From contig JACPIQ010000051.1 in assembly GCA_016188005.1 (NCBI GenBank), positions 1-64,000 on the forward strand: a DNA stretch of 64,000 nt, written 5' to 3'. Positions within the stretch are counted from its first letter, which is position 1, and the number at the start of each line of letters is the position of its first letter. Shown in pieces: positions 1-8,713 of this stretch. Source of the DNA: Candidatus Rokuibacteriota bacterium. GTDB lineage: Bacteria; Methylomirabilota; Methylomirabilia; Rokubacteriales; CSP1-6. Under the pieces are notes generated by a model. It was not told the origin of the DNA, searched no databases, and was given only the letters and a program-made list of their open reading frames with translations. A program made the translations under genes and the position numbers.

Positions 1-219
1 CGCGACGGGAGCCGGCTGCGCCGGCGTGGCGGCCGCCCGCGCGGCGACGGCACGCCGCACGCCCTCGGACAGCCGCGCATGCCCGGCCAGGCGCTCGCGC
101 GCCACCCGGCACTCCGCGTCGCTGAGCGGGCGCGGCGGGGTCTGCGCGGTCGCGGGCGTCACGGCAGTCACTCCTAGCACGATCAGGACCACGAGCGGGC
201 GCGGCCGCCATCTCTCCAT
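1..219 (-). CDS. Secreted protein of unknown function, 5' end only
   Basis: The frame starts at an ATG at 219 and runs off the left edge of the window. A good ribosome binding site (GAGGAG) lies just upstream on the minus strand. The first residues are MERWRPRPL followed by a hydrophobic stretch (VVLIVLGVTAVT) and an Ala-X-Ala-like site before Gln-Thr-Pro-Pro, a typical Sec signal peptide. The visible mature part (about 45 residues) is Arg/Ala-rich with one Cys and matches nothing I recognise. It lies downstream of the mscL remnant on the same strand and may share its promoter. Confidence 0.6.
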   Translation of the reverse strand, partial: MERWRPRPLVVLIVLGVTAVTPATAQTPPRPLSDAECRVARERLAGHARLSEGVRRAVAARAAATPAQPAPVA

Positions 220-267
220 GGGATGTCTCCTCAGGGTGTGCTCGGCGCCGTCATGTCTTCCAGATCT

Positions 268-498
268 TCAACGCGCCCGCTCCCCATCCGGTTCCACGGC
301 GCAGTACGCCGAGATCCCCTTTCCGCGTTCACCGGAGCTGCGACGGGCAATGGAGATCGAGGAGGTGACGATGGACGGCATGAGGATATCGCTGACGAAG
401 GGCGCGCCGGTCTTTCGGAAGGCGCCGCCGATCCTTACGGCAACGGCGAGATCGACGACGTCGCCACGCACGGCGAACTCCCGGAACCCCTTCCACAC
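268..498 (-). pseudogene. mscL: mscL (large-conductance mechanosensitive channel) remnant, N-terminal part only
   Basis: From a GTG at 498 the frame reads [20 protein letters not shown] and then [22 protein letters not shown], which is the N-terminal helix and first transmembrane segment of MscL (E. coli: EFREFAMRGNVVDLAVGV). After about 43 residues the similarity stops and the frame continues with unrelated sequence to a stop at 268-270, giving 76 codons against 130-150 in the family. The periplasmic loop, second membrane helix and C-terminal bundle are missing, and I could not find them in the other frames. An Arg (AVRIGG) also sits inside the first membrane helix. It is probably a truncated, inactive gene. 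Confidence 0.65.
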
Positions 499-537
499 TG
501 CGACCGCTCGTCCTTCCGCGCACCCGGCGCTGGCAGG

Positions 538-566
538 ATTATAGGGTGGAATCGTCACCGACTCAA
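538..566 (-). promoter_or_regulatory. Sigma70-type promoter of the mscL remnant
   Basis: On the minus strand TTGAGT (566-561), a 17-base spacer and a perfect TATAAT (543-538) precede the mscL-like GTG at 498 by about 33 bases after the expected start site. The promoter looks intact although the gene body is not. Confidence 0.55.
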
Positions 567-655
567 GAGCACCGGGGTGGACACATCGCCCTCTCCGAGC
601 GCGCGTTGCCGCTCGCGTGGCGCGTCGCCCGGGTGCCACTGGGGCGTTCGGGGGA

Positions 656-684
656 TTGCCGGGGGTCCCCGCGTGGCATAGAGT
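656..684 (+). promoter_or_regulatory. Promoter of the efflux/E1 operon
   Basis: TTGCCG (656-661), a 17-base spacer and TAGAGT (679-684) predict transcription starting near 691, about 14 bases before the HlyD start at 705. This supports the shorter start over the longer open frame from 546. Confidence 0.45.
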
Positions 685-704
685 GCCTGTGTGCGGGCAC
701 ATCG

Positions 705-1958
705 ATGAGCCGCAAGCTCCTGGTTGGCATCGCCGTCCTCGTCCTGCTGGGGGCCCTCTCCTACGGGGCCCGCGCGTGGTACGACTCGCTCTCCAGCATC
801 TCCACCGATGACGCCTATGTCGAGGGCGCCGTCACCCCCGTCAGCGCCAAGGTGACCGGGCATGTGCTGGCCGTGGCCGTGGCCGACAACCAGGCGGTGA
901 AGGCCGGCGATCTCCTGTTCCGCATCGATCCGCGCGACTATCAGGCCAGGCGCGATCAGGCTCGCGCGGCCGTGGCCGTGGCCGAGGCGAGCCACCGGGC
1001 GGCGCGCGCGGAGCTGCCGCTGGCGCGCGAGGTCACGCGCGCACAGGGCGAGGAGGCGCGCGCGGCGCTGGAGGCCGCGCGCGTGGCCGAGCAGAGCGCC
1101 GCCTCGGCCGTGGACGAGGCGCAGGCGCGGCTCGAGGCCCGGCGCGCCGCGGTGGCCGCCATGCGCGCCGATGTGTCGGGCGCCGAGAGCGCCGCCCGGC
1201 AGGGGGCGCGCGAGATGGACCGCATGCGGCGCCTGGCGCGCGACGGCTACGTGGCCGTGCGCGACTTCGACCAGGCCGAGTCGGCGGCGCAGGCCGTGGA
1301 TGCCGTCCTCGAGGCGACGCGCCGGCGGCTCTCCCAGACGGAGAAGGAGGCGCAGCAGGCCGAGGCCGAGCTGGCCTCGCGCCGGCTGGCCGTGGCGCAG
1401 GCGCGCGAGCGCGTGGCCGAGAGCCGCGCAGCGCTCGGCCGGGCCGAGGGGCAGCGCCACCAGGTGCCCGTGAAGGAGGCCGAGCTGGGCCGGGCCGAGG
1501 GGCGGTTGGCCGAGGCGCGGGCCGATCTGGCGCTGGCCGAGCTGCAGCTCGGGTACGCCGAGGTGCGCGCGCCCGCCGATGGCGTCGTGGCGAAGAAGAG
1601 CGTGGAGGTGGGGCAGGTGGTGCAAGCGGGTCAGCCGCTCCTGGCCATCGTGCCGCTCCATGCGGTCTGGGTGGTGGCGAACTTCAAGGAGACGCAGCTC
1701 GCGCGCGTGCGGCCGGGCCTGCCCGCCCGGGTGGAGATCGACGGGTATCCGGGCAAGACTCTCCACGGCACCGTGGACTCCCTCAGCGCCGGCACCGGCT
1801 CGCGCTTCTCGCTCCTGCCCCCGGAGAACGCCACCGGCAACTGGGTGAAGGTGGTCCAGCGCGTCCCCGTGAAGATCCGCCTCGACGCCACGGAGGTGGG
1901 CAACCCCCGGCCGCTCCGCGCCGGCATGTCCGCGGTGGTGACGATCAAGGTCAAGTAG
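705..1958 (+). CDS. HlyD/EmrA-family membrane fusion protein
   Basis: This is the periplasmic adaptor of a tripartite efflux pump. It links an inner-membrane transporter to the outer membrane. The 417-residue protein has one N-terminal membrane anchor (residues about 5-22), the EmrA signature [20 protein letters not shown] (about 33-52) at the lipoyl half-motif, a very long Ala/Glu/Arg-rich coiled-coil hairpin (about 85-290), the second lipoyl half ([17 protein letters not shown]) and a beta-barrel domain. The ATG at 705 is chosen because the frame upstream is open but has no membrane-anchor sense and lies over the promoter. The stop is 4 bases before the DHA2 transporter, its expected partner. 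The substrate cannot be read from sequence. Confidence 0.9.
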   Translation: MSRKLLVGIAVLVLLGALSYGARAWYDSLSSISTDDAYVEGAVTPVSAKVTGHVLAVAVADNQAVKAGDLLFRIDPRDYQARRDQARAAVAVAEASHRAARAELPLAREVTRAQGEEARAALEAARVAEQSAASAVDEAQARLEARRAAVAAMRADVSGAESAARQGAREMDRMRRLARDGYVAVRDFDQAESAAQAVDAVLEATRRRLSQTEKEAQQAEAELASRRLAVAQARERVAESRAALGRAEGQRHQVPVKEAELGRAEGRLAEARADLALAELQLGYAEVRAPADGVVAKKSVEVGQVVQAGQPLLAIVPLHAVWVVANFKETQLARVRPGLPARVEIDGYPGKTLHGTVDSLSAGTGSRFSLLPPENATGNWVKVVQRVPVKIRLDATEVGNPRPLRAGMSAVVTIKVK

Positions 1959-1962
1959 GGGC

Positions 1963-3603
1963 ATGCAGCCTCCAGCCGAGGCGCACGTCTCCGCGGCGCG
2001 GAAGTGGCTCATCACGCTGTCCATCATGCTGGTGGCGGTGATGCAGATCCTCGACACCAGCGTGACCAACGTGGCCCTCCCGCACATGCAGGGATCGCTG
2101 TCGGCCGGCGTGGAGGAGGTGGCCTGGGTCATCACCTCGTTCCTGGCGGCCAACGCCGTCATCATTCCCGCGACAGGCTGGCTGGCCGGGCTCCTCGGCC
2201 GCCGCCGCTTCTTCCTCATCTGCACGACACTGTTCACCGTCTCCTCCTTCCTCTCGGGACTGGCACCGAACCTGGCCTTCCTGATCGCCATGCGCGTGCT
2301 GCAGGGCATCGGCGGCGGCCCCGTGATCCCGCTGTCGCAGGCGATCCTCTGGGAGACCTTCCCGCTGAAGGAGCGGGGCACGGCCATGGCCGTCTGGGGC
2401 ATCGGGATCATGATGGGGCCCATCCTGGGACCGACGCTGGGCGGCTGGATCGCCGACAACTGGTCGTGGCGCTGGATCTTCTACATCAACCTGCCCATCG
2501 GGTTCCTGGGCTTCTTCATGGCGAGCGTCTTCCTCTTCGATCCCGCGTATCTGAGGAAGCCGGGGCGCGTGGACGTCCTGGGGCTCGTGCTGATCGTGGC
2601 GGGCTTCGGCTGCCTCCAGCTCGTCCTCGACCGCGGAGAGCGCGAGGACTGGTTCGACTCGGGCTTCATCGTGACGCTCGCCGTCGTCGCGGTCCTGGCG
2701 CTGGCGGGCTTTCTCCTCCGCGAGCTGACGACCCGCGAGCCCATCCTCGATCTCCGGGTCTTCGCCGACCGGAACTTCGCCGCCGGCAGCACCGTCATCG
2801 CCATGGTGGGCTTCGGGCTCTACGCGAGCATGATCCTCGTCGCGCTCTACACCCAGAAGCTCATGGGCTACGACGCCTGGACCGCCGGCATGGTGCTGGC
2901 GCCGGGCGGGGTCGGCAACCTGCTCTCGCTGCTGGCCGCCGGCCAGCTCGTGGCGCGCATGGACCAGCGGCTCCTGCTCACGGCGGGCTGCCTGCTCAAC
3001 GCGCTGGGACTCTACTGGATGACCTCCCTCACGCTGGGCATGGACTACTGGGCGCTCGTCTGGCCGCGCTTCCTCCAGGGGTTCGGCCTCGGGTTCATCT
3101 TCGTGCCGCTGGCGACGCTCACCCTGGCCACGATCCGGAAGGACCGGCTGGGCAATGCCACCTCCGCCTTCAACGTGCTCCGCAACCTGGGCGGCAGCAC
3201 CGGGGTGGCGCTCGCCACGACCTTCCTGTCGCGCAGGAGCCAGGTCCACCAGGCGACCCTCGCGGCCCACGTGGACGTCTGGAGCCCGGAGACCGCCGCG
3301 CGCCTGGCGGCGTGGACGCAGCACTTCGTCGCCCAGGGGGCGGACACCTTCACGGCGAAGCAGCGCGCGCTCGCCATGCTCTACCACGACACCGTCGGCC
3401 AGGCTCAGGTGCTCGCCTATATGGACGACTTCTGGGTGCTGACGATCCTCTTCTGTGTGATTCCGTTCCTCATCCCGCTCATGCGCCGCGTGCGCGTGGA
3501 CCCTGCTGCCCCGGGGGACGGAGGTCCGGGGTCCGGAGGCCCGCCGCCACGGGGGCCGCGAGCCGCCGCGCCCGGCCCGGCGCCGCACGTGGTCGTCGAG
3601 TGA
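1963..3603 (+). CDS. DHA2-family (EmrB/QacA) drug:proton antiporter
   Basis: A 546-residue major facilitator protein of the 14-helix DHA2 family. It is the inner-membrane pump that works with the preceding adaptor. Visible marks are the first-helix motif QILDTSVTNVALP, the loop motif GWLAGLLGRRRFF (motif A) and the motif C-like GIMMGPILGPTLGGW in helix 5. The C-terminal tail (about 30 residues) is Pro/Gly/Arg-rich and lies outside the membrane. The start ATG follows the hlyD stop by four bases and its own stop overlaps the next gene (TGATG), so the three genes are probably one operon. The substrate is unknown. Confidence 0.92.
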   Translation: MQPPAEAHVSAARKWLITLSIMLVAVMQILDTSVTNVALPHMQGSLSAGVEEVAWVITSFLAANAVIIPATGWLAGLLGRRRFFLICTTLFTVSSFLSGLAPNLAFLIAMRVLQGIGGGPVIPLSQAILWETFPLKERGTAMAVWGIGIMMGPILGPTLGGWIADNWSWRWIFYINLPIGFLGFFMASVFLFDPAYLRKPGRVDVLGLVLIVAGFGCLQLVLDRGEREDWFDSGFIVTLAVVAVLALAGFLLRELTTREPILDLRVFADRNFAAGSTVIAMVGFGLYASMILVALYTQKLMGYDAWTAGMVLAPGGVGNLLSLLAAGQLVARMDQRLLLTAGCLLNALGLYWMTSLTLGMDYWALVWPRFLQGFGLGFIFVPLATLTLATIRKDRLGNATSAFNVLRNLGGSTGVALATTFLSRRSQVHQATLAAHVDVWSPETAARLAAWTQHFVAQGADTFTAKQRALAMLYHDTVGQAQVLAYMDDFWVLTILFCVIPFLIPLMRRVRVDPAAPGDGGPGSGGPPPRGPRAAAPGPAPHVVVE

Positions 3604-5894
3604 TGCCCGCCGCCGATCTCGGCCTCCTCGACAGCATCCAGCGACGGGTGCTCTGGCTCGCCACCTGGATGGTCCACCACGCCAATGTCCTCCGCCCGAA
3701 CCCCGACGGGACCAAGGTGGGCGGCCACCAGGCCTCCTCGGCCTCGCTCACGAGCCTGCTCACCGCGCTGTACTTCCACGCGCTCCGGCCGGGGGACATG
3801 GTGGCGGTGAAGCCGCATGCCGCCCCGGCCTTCTACGCGATCCAGTACCTCCTGGGCCGGCTGCCGCGGGAGGCGCTCGGGACGCTGCGCGCCTTCGGCG
3901 GCCTCCAGGCCTACCCGAGCCGCAGGAAGAACCCCGAGATCGTGGACCTCTCCACGGGGTCCATGGGGCTCGGGGCCGTGGCCGCCAGCTTCGGCGCGCT
4001 GGCCACGCGCTACCTGGGCGATCACTTCGGGGTGCGCCACCCCGCCCGCTTCATCGCGCTGGTGGGCGATGCCGAGCTGGACGAGGGCAATGTCTGGGAG
4101 GCGCTCCTCGAGGAGTCGATGGCCACGCTCGGCAGCCTTCTCTGGATCGTGGACCTCAACCGCCAGAGCCTGGACCGCGTGGCGCCCGATGGACGCCGGC
4201 ACCAGCTCGCGCGGATGTTCGCGGCCAATGGCTGGCACGTGGTCCGGCTGCGCTGGGGCGGCAGGCTCCGGGCGCTGTTCGAGTCACCCGGCGGCAGCCG
4301 GCTGCGCCGGCGGCTCGAGGGCATGTCCGGTCCCGAGTACCATGCGCTCCTGCGCTGCCCGCCCGCCGCCGCCCGCAAGCTGCTCGTGACCTCCCCCAGG
4401 GGCATGCCCGACGCCGTCATCGAGGGGCTGCTGAGCCGGGTCGCCGACGACGAGCTGCCGGCGCTCTGCGGCGATGTCGGAGGCCACGACCTGGCTGCCA
4501 TCCTGGCGGCGCTCGGCGAGGCGGAGCGCCAGCGGGACCGCCCCTCGGTGATCCTCGCCGACACGATCAAGGGATGGGGGCTCCCGCTGGCCGCCGATCC
4601 CGGCAATCACGGCGCGCTCCTGACCCCGGCGCAGGTCGAGGCGCTCCGCGCTGCCTCCGGCATCGCGCCGGGGGGCGAGTGGGAGGCCTTTCCGCCGGAG
4701 AGCCGGGAAGCGGCGCTCATCCGGGGGCGGCCGGCGCTCTTCTCGCCGCCGCCGCGGAGCGAGGCCATCGAGGTTCCCGAGCGGCTCGGGGAGTCGTATC
4801 CGGCGGAGGCCTCCACCCAGGAGGCCTTCGGCCGGGTGCTGGGGGCCCTCGCCCGGCTCCCGGCCGGTGACCGCCTCGTCACCCTGTCGCCCGACGTGGC
4901 CGTCACCACGCACCTCGCCGGCTGGATCAACCGCAAGGGCGTCTACTCGCCCAGCGGCAAGCGCGAGCCCGCGGTGGAGGCCCCCCGAGCCATGCAGTGG
5001 AGGAAATCGCCGGCGGGGCAGCACGTGGAGATCGGGATTGCCGAGCACAACCTCTTCCTCGCGCTCGGCGCCTTCGGGCTCACACGCGCGCTGTCGGGCG
5101 TGACCCTCTTCCCCGTCGGGACGCTCTACGATCCCTTCGTCACCCGCGGCCTCGACGCCCTCTACCACGCGCTCTACTCGGGCGCCCAGTTCATCGTGGT
5201 GGCGACGCCCTCGGGGGTGAGTCTGTCGCCCGAGGGCGGGGCGCATCAGTCGGTGATCACGCCGGGGATCGGCATCGGGCTGCCCGGGATCGTCTACCAC
5301 GAACCCGTCTTCGCCTGCGAGGTCGAGTGGATCCTGCTGGATGCCATGCGCAGGATGGCCGCGCGGCAGGGCGGCGAGAGCCTCTACCTGCGGCTGTCCA
5401 CCAAGCCGGTGGCGCAGGCGCTGGCGCCGCCCGCCACCGACGAGCAGCGCGCCCGCGTGCTCCGCGGCGGCTACCGCCTCGTGGACGGGCGCGCCGACCC
5501 CCGCTGGGATCCCGAGGTCAACGCCGTCCACCTCTTCGCCGCGGGCGTGATGGTCCCCGAGGCCGTGGCGGCGAGCCGCGCGCTCCGCGCGGAGGGCGTG
5601 TACGCCAGCGTGTTCGCCGCCACGAGCCCGGACCTCCTCTACCGGGGGGCGCGCGCGCCGCGCCCGTACCTGGAGGAGCTCGTGTCCGCCGAGGAGGAGG
5701 GCGTGGCCGTGGTGTCGGTGCTCGACGGCCACTCCCACGGCCTCGCCTTCATCGGCGCGGCTCTCGGTGTCCCGCAGATTCCCCTGGGCGTGGATCACTT
5801 CGGTCAGTCGGGCACCCGCCAGGATCTCTACCGCCACTACGGCATCGACCCGCCGGCCATTGCCCGCGCCGCGCTGACCCTCCTCGGACGGTAG
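3603..5894 (+). CDS. Pyruvate dehydrogenase E1 / transketolase-like thiamine diphosphate enzyme
   Basis: A 763-residue thiamine-diphosphate enzyme resembling homodimeric pyruvate dehydrogenase E1 (AceE), which oxidatively decarboxylates pyruvate. The cofactor motif GDAELDEGNVWEAL (about 154-167) followed by WIVDLNRQSLD is AceE-like. The N-terminal GGHQASSAS and the pyrimidine-domain EIGIAEHNLFLALGAFGL (about 474) are also in place. AceE is usually about 880-890 residues, so this is a shorter relative. It could be a divergent transketolase or act on another 2-oxoacid. Its ATG overlaps the stop of the efflux gene by one base. No E2 or E3 gene is nearby, which is odd for a dehydrogenase-complex subunit. 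Confidence 0.8.
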   Translation: MPAADLGLLDSIQRRVLWLATWMVHHANVLRPNPDGTKVGGHQASSASLTSLLTALYFHALRPGDMVAVKPHAAPAFYAIQYLLGRLPREALGTLRAFGGLQAYPSRRKNPEIVDLSTGSMGLGAVAASFGALATRYLGDHFGVRHPARFIALVGDAELDEGNVWEALLEESMATLGSLLWIVDLNRQSLDRVAPDGRRHQLARMFAANGWHVVRLRWGGRLRALFESPGGSRLRRRLEGMSGPEYHALLRCPPAAARKLLVTSPRGMPDAVIEGLLSRVADDELPALCGDVGGHDLAAILAALGEAERQRDRPSVILADTIKGWGLPLAADPGNHGALLTPAQVEALRAASGIAPGGEWEAFPPESREAALIRGRPALFSPPPRSEAIEVPERLGESYPAEASTQEAFGRVLGALARLPAGDRLVTLSPDVAVTTHLAGWINRKGVYSPSGKREPAVEAPRAMQWRKSPAGQHVEIGIAEHNLFLALGAFGLTRALSGVTLFPVGTLYDPFVTRGLDALYHALYSGAQFIVVATPSGVSLSPEGGAHQSVITPGIGIGLPGIVYHEPVFACEVEWILLDAMRRMAARQGGESLYLRLSTKPVAQALAPPATDEQRARVLRGGYRLVDGRADPRWDPEVNAVHLFAAGVMVPEAVAASRALRAEGVYASVFAATSPDLLYRGARAPRPYLEELVSAEEEGVAVVSVLDGHSHGLAFIGAALGVPQIPLGVDHFGQSGTRQDLYRHYGIDPPAIARAALTLLGR

Positions 5895-5967
5895 TCCTCG
5901 GGGCGTGCCCGCCCGGCGGGCCGTGGGATAATCCATGGGCGCGACCCCGCGCGAGGAGAAGAGTCCC

Positions 5968-6936
5968 ATGGAGCAGCCGACGATCCTCGTGGTGGATGAC
6001 GACCCGGACGTGCGCGAGACCCTGTCGGAGTCCCTCGCGGCGCTCGACTACCGGGTGCTCACCGCCGACTCCGCTCCGGCGGCCCTGGCGGTGCTCGACA
6101 CGGCGCGCCCCGATCTCGTCCTCACGGATGTGCACATGGGTGCCATGAGCGGTGTCGATCTCTGCACGCGCCTCAAGGCCGATCCGCGCTGGGAGCTCAT
6201 CCCCGTCGTCATCCTCACCGGGGTCTCCGATCTCGAGGCGCGCGTGGCCGGGCTGGCCGCGGGGGCCGACGACTTCTTCGGCAAGCCCGTGGAGCTGCTG
6301 GAGCTGGGGACGCGTGTGGCGGCGCTGCTCAGGGTCAAGCAGCTGCTGGACCAGCTGGAGCGCGCCGAGGGCGTGATCACGAGCCTCGGCCTCACGATCG
6401 AGGCCCGCGATCCCTACACGGCCGGCCACTGCGAGCGGATCCGGAAGTACGCCGTGGCGCTGGGGCATGCCCTCGGCGTGGACCAGGCGACGCTTCGGGC
6501 GCTGGCCCTCGCCGGCTATCTCCACGACCTCGGCAAGATCTCGGTGCCGGACGGCATCCTCCTCAAGCCGGGGCCGCTCACCGCCGCGGAGCGCCAGATC
6601 ATCCAGACGCATGCCGGCGCCGGGGCCGATCTGGTGCAGGGGCTCAGGACGCTGGAGGACGTGCGGCCGATCATCCGCCATCACCACGAGAAGATGGACG
6701 GCACGGGCTACCCGGACGGGCTCGCGGGCGCGGCGATCCCGCTGGGGGCGCGCATCATGGCTGTGGTGGACGTGTACGACGCGCTCCACACGGCGCGGCC
6801 GTACAAGCAGGCGCTCTCCCACGCCGAGTCGGTGGCGATCCTGCTCCGGGAAACGGAGGCCGGCTACTGGGAGCCGCGCATCGTCACCACCCTCGTCGAG
6901 GTGCTCGAGGACCTGGGCCCCGACCGCGTCCGCTGA
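5968..6936 (+). CDS. Response regulator with HD-GYP c-di-GMP phosphodiesterase domain
   Basis: A 322-residue two-domain signalling protein. The N-terminal receiver has the acidic triad VVDDDPD (9-14), phospho-acceptor Asp54 (VLTDVHMG) and Lys106 (GKPVEL). The C-terminal HD-GYP domain has HDLGK (186-190) and HHHEKMDGTGYPDG (238-251), all needed to bind metals and hydrolyse cyclic di-GMP, so it should be active. The ATG at 5968 is preferred over one at 5935 because GAGGAGAAGAG lies just upstream and a GATAAT -10-like box (5927-5932) places the transcript start beyond 5935. No histidine kinase is adjacent. It converges on the next gene with 18 bases between stops. Confidence 0.92.
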   Translation: MEQPTILVVDDDPDVRETLSESLAALDYRVLTADSAPAALAVLDTARPDLVLTDVHMGAMSGVDLCTRLKADPRWELIPVVILTGVSDLEARVAGLAAGADDFFGKPVELLELGTRVAALLRVKQLLDQLERAEGVITSLGLTIEARDPYTAGHCERIRKYAVALGHALGVDQATLRALALAGYLHDLGKISVPDGILLKPGPLTAAERQIIQTHAGAGADLVQGLRTLEDVRPIIRHHHEKMDGTGYPDGLAGAAIPLGARIMAVVDVYDALHTARPYKQALSHAESVAILLRETEAGYWEPRIVTTLVEVLEDLGPDRVR

Positions 6937-6954
6937 CTGCGCCTGGCCGGCGGG

Positions 6955-7581
6955 TCAGAGGTCGGGGGAGGCGTGGTGGCCCAGGATGCGATCGGCGTGG
7001 TGCCGCCCGAGCGCCCGGCAGTAGCGCCGGGTCAGCTCGGGCATGATCGTCTCGCCCGACGGGGCGCGCTCGAGCCCGAACACCGTTCCGGGGAAATCGA
7101 GCGCCTCCTGGATGGCCCAGATGCGATCGTGCTCGTGGGGCGGCAGGATGGCCGCGGGATCGCCGACGGCCACCCAGCCGATGGGCACCACGGCGTCCGC
7201 CGCCACGCGCGTCCCCACGTGCACGACGCCGTTGATGCGCACCTCGGCCCGCGCCCCGATCGTGGCCCCGTTGAAGACCGTCGTGCCGGCGGCCAGGAAC
7301 ACGCACTCCTCCACCGTGCATCCCGTCAGGTAGGCGCGCGGACCCACCAGCACGTGATCCCCGATGTGCAGGGGGTGGATGCGCGTTCCCCGGACCACCG
7401 CCCCCTCCATCACAATGCAGTGCGAGCCCAGCACCACCGGGCCCCCTTCCGACGTCAGCGTCGCGCCGAACAGGACGCGGCACTCGGGGCCGACGACGAC
7501 GTTTCCCGCGACGGTGGCCGTGGGAGCGATGTAGGCGGTCGCGTGGATCCTGGGGCGCCTGCCGTCGTGCTCGATGAGCAT
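6955..7581 (-). CDS. Left-handed beta-helix (hexapeptide repeat) protein, gamma-carbonic-anhydrase-like
   Basis: A 208-residue protein with consecutive hexapeptide repeats (about residues 13-125: IHATAYIAPTATVAGNVVVG and following) that form a left-handed beta helix, as in gamma-class carbonic anhydrases and acyl/acetyltransferases. Candidate metal or catalytic His residues occur in the helix (HCIVMEG, IHPLHIGDHV). The C-terminal 70 residues leave the repeat and contain an Arg/His-rich tail. Function could be carbonic-anhydrase-like or transferase; sequence alone does not decide. A TACAAT -10-like box lies about 65 bases upstream on the minus strand. It appears to be a single-gene unit. Confidence 0.8.
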   Translation of the reverse strand: MLIEHDGRRPRIHATAYIAPTATVAGNVVVGPECRVLFGATLTSEGGPVVLGSHCIVMEGAVVRGTRIHPLHIGDHVLVGPRAYLTGCTVEECVFLAAGTTVFNGATIGARAEVRINGVVHVGTRVAADAVVPIGWVAVGDPAAILPPHEHDRIWAIQEALDFPGTVFGLERAPSGETIMPELTRRYCRALGRHHADRILGHHASPDL

Positions 7582-7704
7582 GCTGTGGCCCTCCCGGCGC
7601 TCCCGGCGGGGCGCGCGCGCTGACAGGTCGGTGGGTGCGCGAGCCTATTGTAGCGTGCCCGGGGACGGGCCGCGGGTCGGCGCGCCGCGCGCTGGAGCGG
7701 CGCC

Positions 7705-7733
7705 TTGACGCCGCCCGGACCGGGCCGCATGCT
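7705..7733 (+). promoter_or_regulatory. Promoter of the MoxR-DUF58-transglutaminase operon
   Basis: TTGACG (7705-7710), a 17-base spacer and CATGCT (7728-7733) predict a start near 7740, only about four bases before the ATG at 7744. An alternative TTG translation start at 7705 falls exactly on the -35 box and is therefore unlikely. Confidence 0.5.
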
Positions 7734-7743
7734 ACCTGCTGAC

Positions 7744-8694
7744 ATGCCCCATGCGGAGCTGCTCCCCGCCCAGGAGGTCTGCCGGAGGCTCGCCGCCAGC
7801 ATCGGGGGGGTGATGAAGGGGCAGGCCGGTTCCACGCGGAAGCTCCTGGCCGCCTTCGCCTCGGGCGGCCACGTCCTGCTGGACGATTACCCCGGCACGG
7901 GCAAGACCACGCTCGCCAAGGCGCTGGCCCGCTCCATCGGCGCCCGCTTCAAGCGCGTCCAGTTCACGCCGGACCTCTTGCCGTCGGACATCCTGGGCGT
8001 CTCCGTCTTCGACCAGCGCGATCAGGCCTTCCACTTCCACCAGGGCCCCATCTTCACCAATATCCTCCTCGCCGACGAGATCAACCGGGCCTCGCCCCGG
8101 ACTCAGTCGGCGCTGCTCGAGGCCATGGCCGAGGGGCAGATCAGCGTGGACGGCACCACGCATCGGCTCGGGGCGCTCTTCTTCGTCATCGCCACCCAGA
8201 ACCCCGTGGAGTTCCGCGGCACCTATCCGCTCCCCGAGGCCCAGATGGACCGCTTCGCGCTCCAGTTCGGGCTCGGCTACGTGGGGGCCGAGGACGAGGT
8301 GGCGATCCTCTCGGCGCAGGAGCGGGCGCACCCGGTGGACGCAGTCACGCCCTGCGTGTCCACCGAGGACACGGTGGCGCTCCGCGCGCGCGCGGCCGAG
8401 ATCCGCATCGCCGCCGAGCTCCGGCGCTACGTCGTGGATCTGGTCCGCGAGACGCGGCGGGCGCCGGGCGTCTCGCTCGGCGCCAGCCCGCGCGCCTCCA
8501 TCGCCCTCATGAAGGCCGCCCAGGCCCTGGCCCTCCTGGACGGGCTCGACTTCGTCACGCCGGAGCACGTGCAGGAGCTCGCCGTGCCGGTCATCGCCCA
8601 CCGCATGGTGGTGGATCCCCAGGCGCGCTTCTCCGGAGTCACGGCGGAGCGGGTGGTGGAGGAGATCGTGAAGACGATCCCCGTCCCCGCGTAG
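7744..8694 (+). CDS. MoxR-family AAA+ ATPase
   Basis: A 316-residue AAA+ ATPase of the MoxR group, thought to act as a chaperone that remodels or activates partner proteins encoded beside it. Walker A is GTGKTT (51-56), Walker B is ILLADEINRASPRTQ (107-121), sensor-1 is FFVIATQNPVEFRGTYPLPEAQMDRF, and a C-terminal lid domain follows. The start is set by the promoter just upstream; no clear ribosome binding site is visible, so the message may be nearly leaderless. It heads the conserved MoxR-DUF58-transglutaminase arrangement, with 19 bases to the next gene. Confidence 0.92.
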   Translation: MPHAELLPAQEVCRRLAASIGGVMKGQAGSTRKLLAAFASGGHVLLDDYPGTGKTTLAKALARSIGARFKRVQFTPDLLPSDILGVSVFDQRDQAFHFHQGPIFTNILLADEINRASPRTQSALLEAMAEGQISVDGTTHRLGALFFVIATQNPVEFRGTYPLPEAQMDRFALQFGLGYVGAEDEVAILSAQERAHPVDAVTPCVSTEDTVALRARAAEIRIAAELRRYVVDLVRETRRAPGVSLGASPRASIALMKAAQALALLDGLDFVTPEHVQELAVPVIAHRMVVDPQARFSGVTAERVVEEIVKTIPVPA

Positions 8695-8713
8695 CCGAGG
8701 GCGGCCTCCGGGC

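Noticed and set aside
555-2459. A 634-codon minus-strand open frame across the HlyD and EmrB genes.
   Set aside because: Its product is His/Arg/Gly-rich and matches nothing, while the plus-strand frames encode two complete families.
7705-7743. A TTG start at 7705 that would lengthen MoxR by 13 residues.
   Set aside because: The TTG is part of a TTGACG -35 box with a matching -10 downstream, and the extra residues are not family-like.
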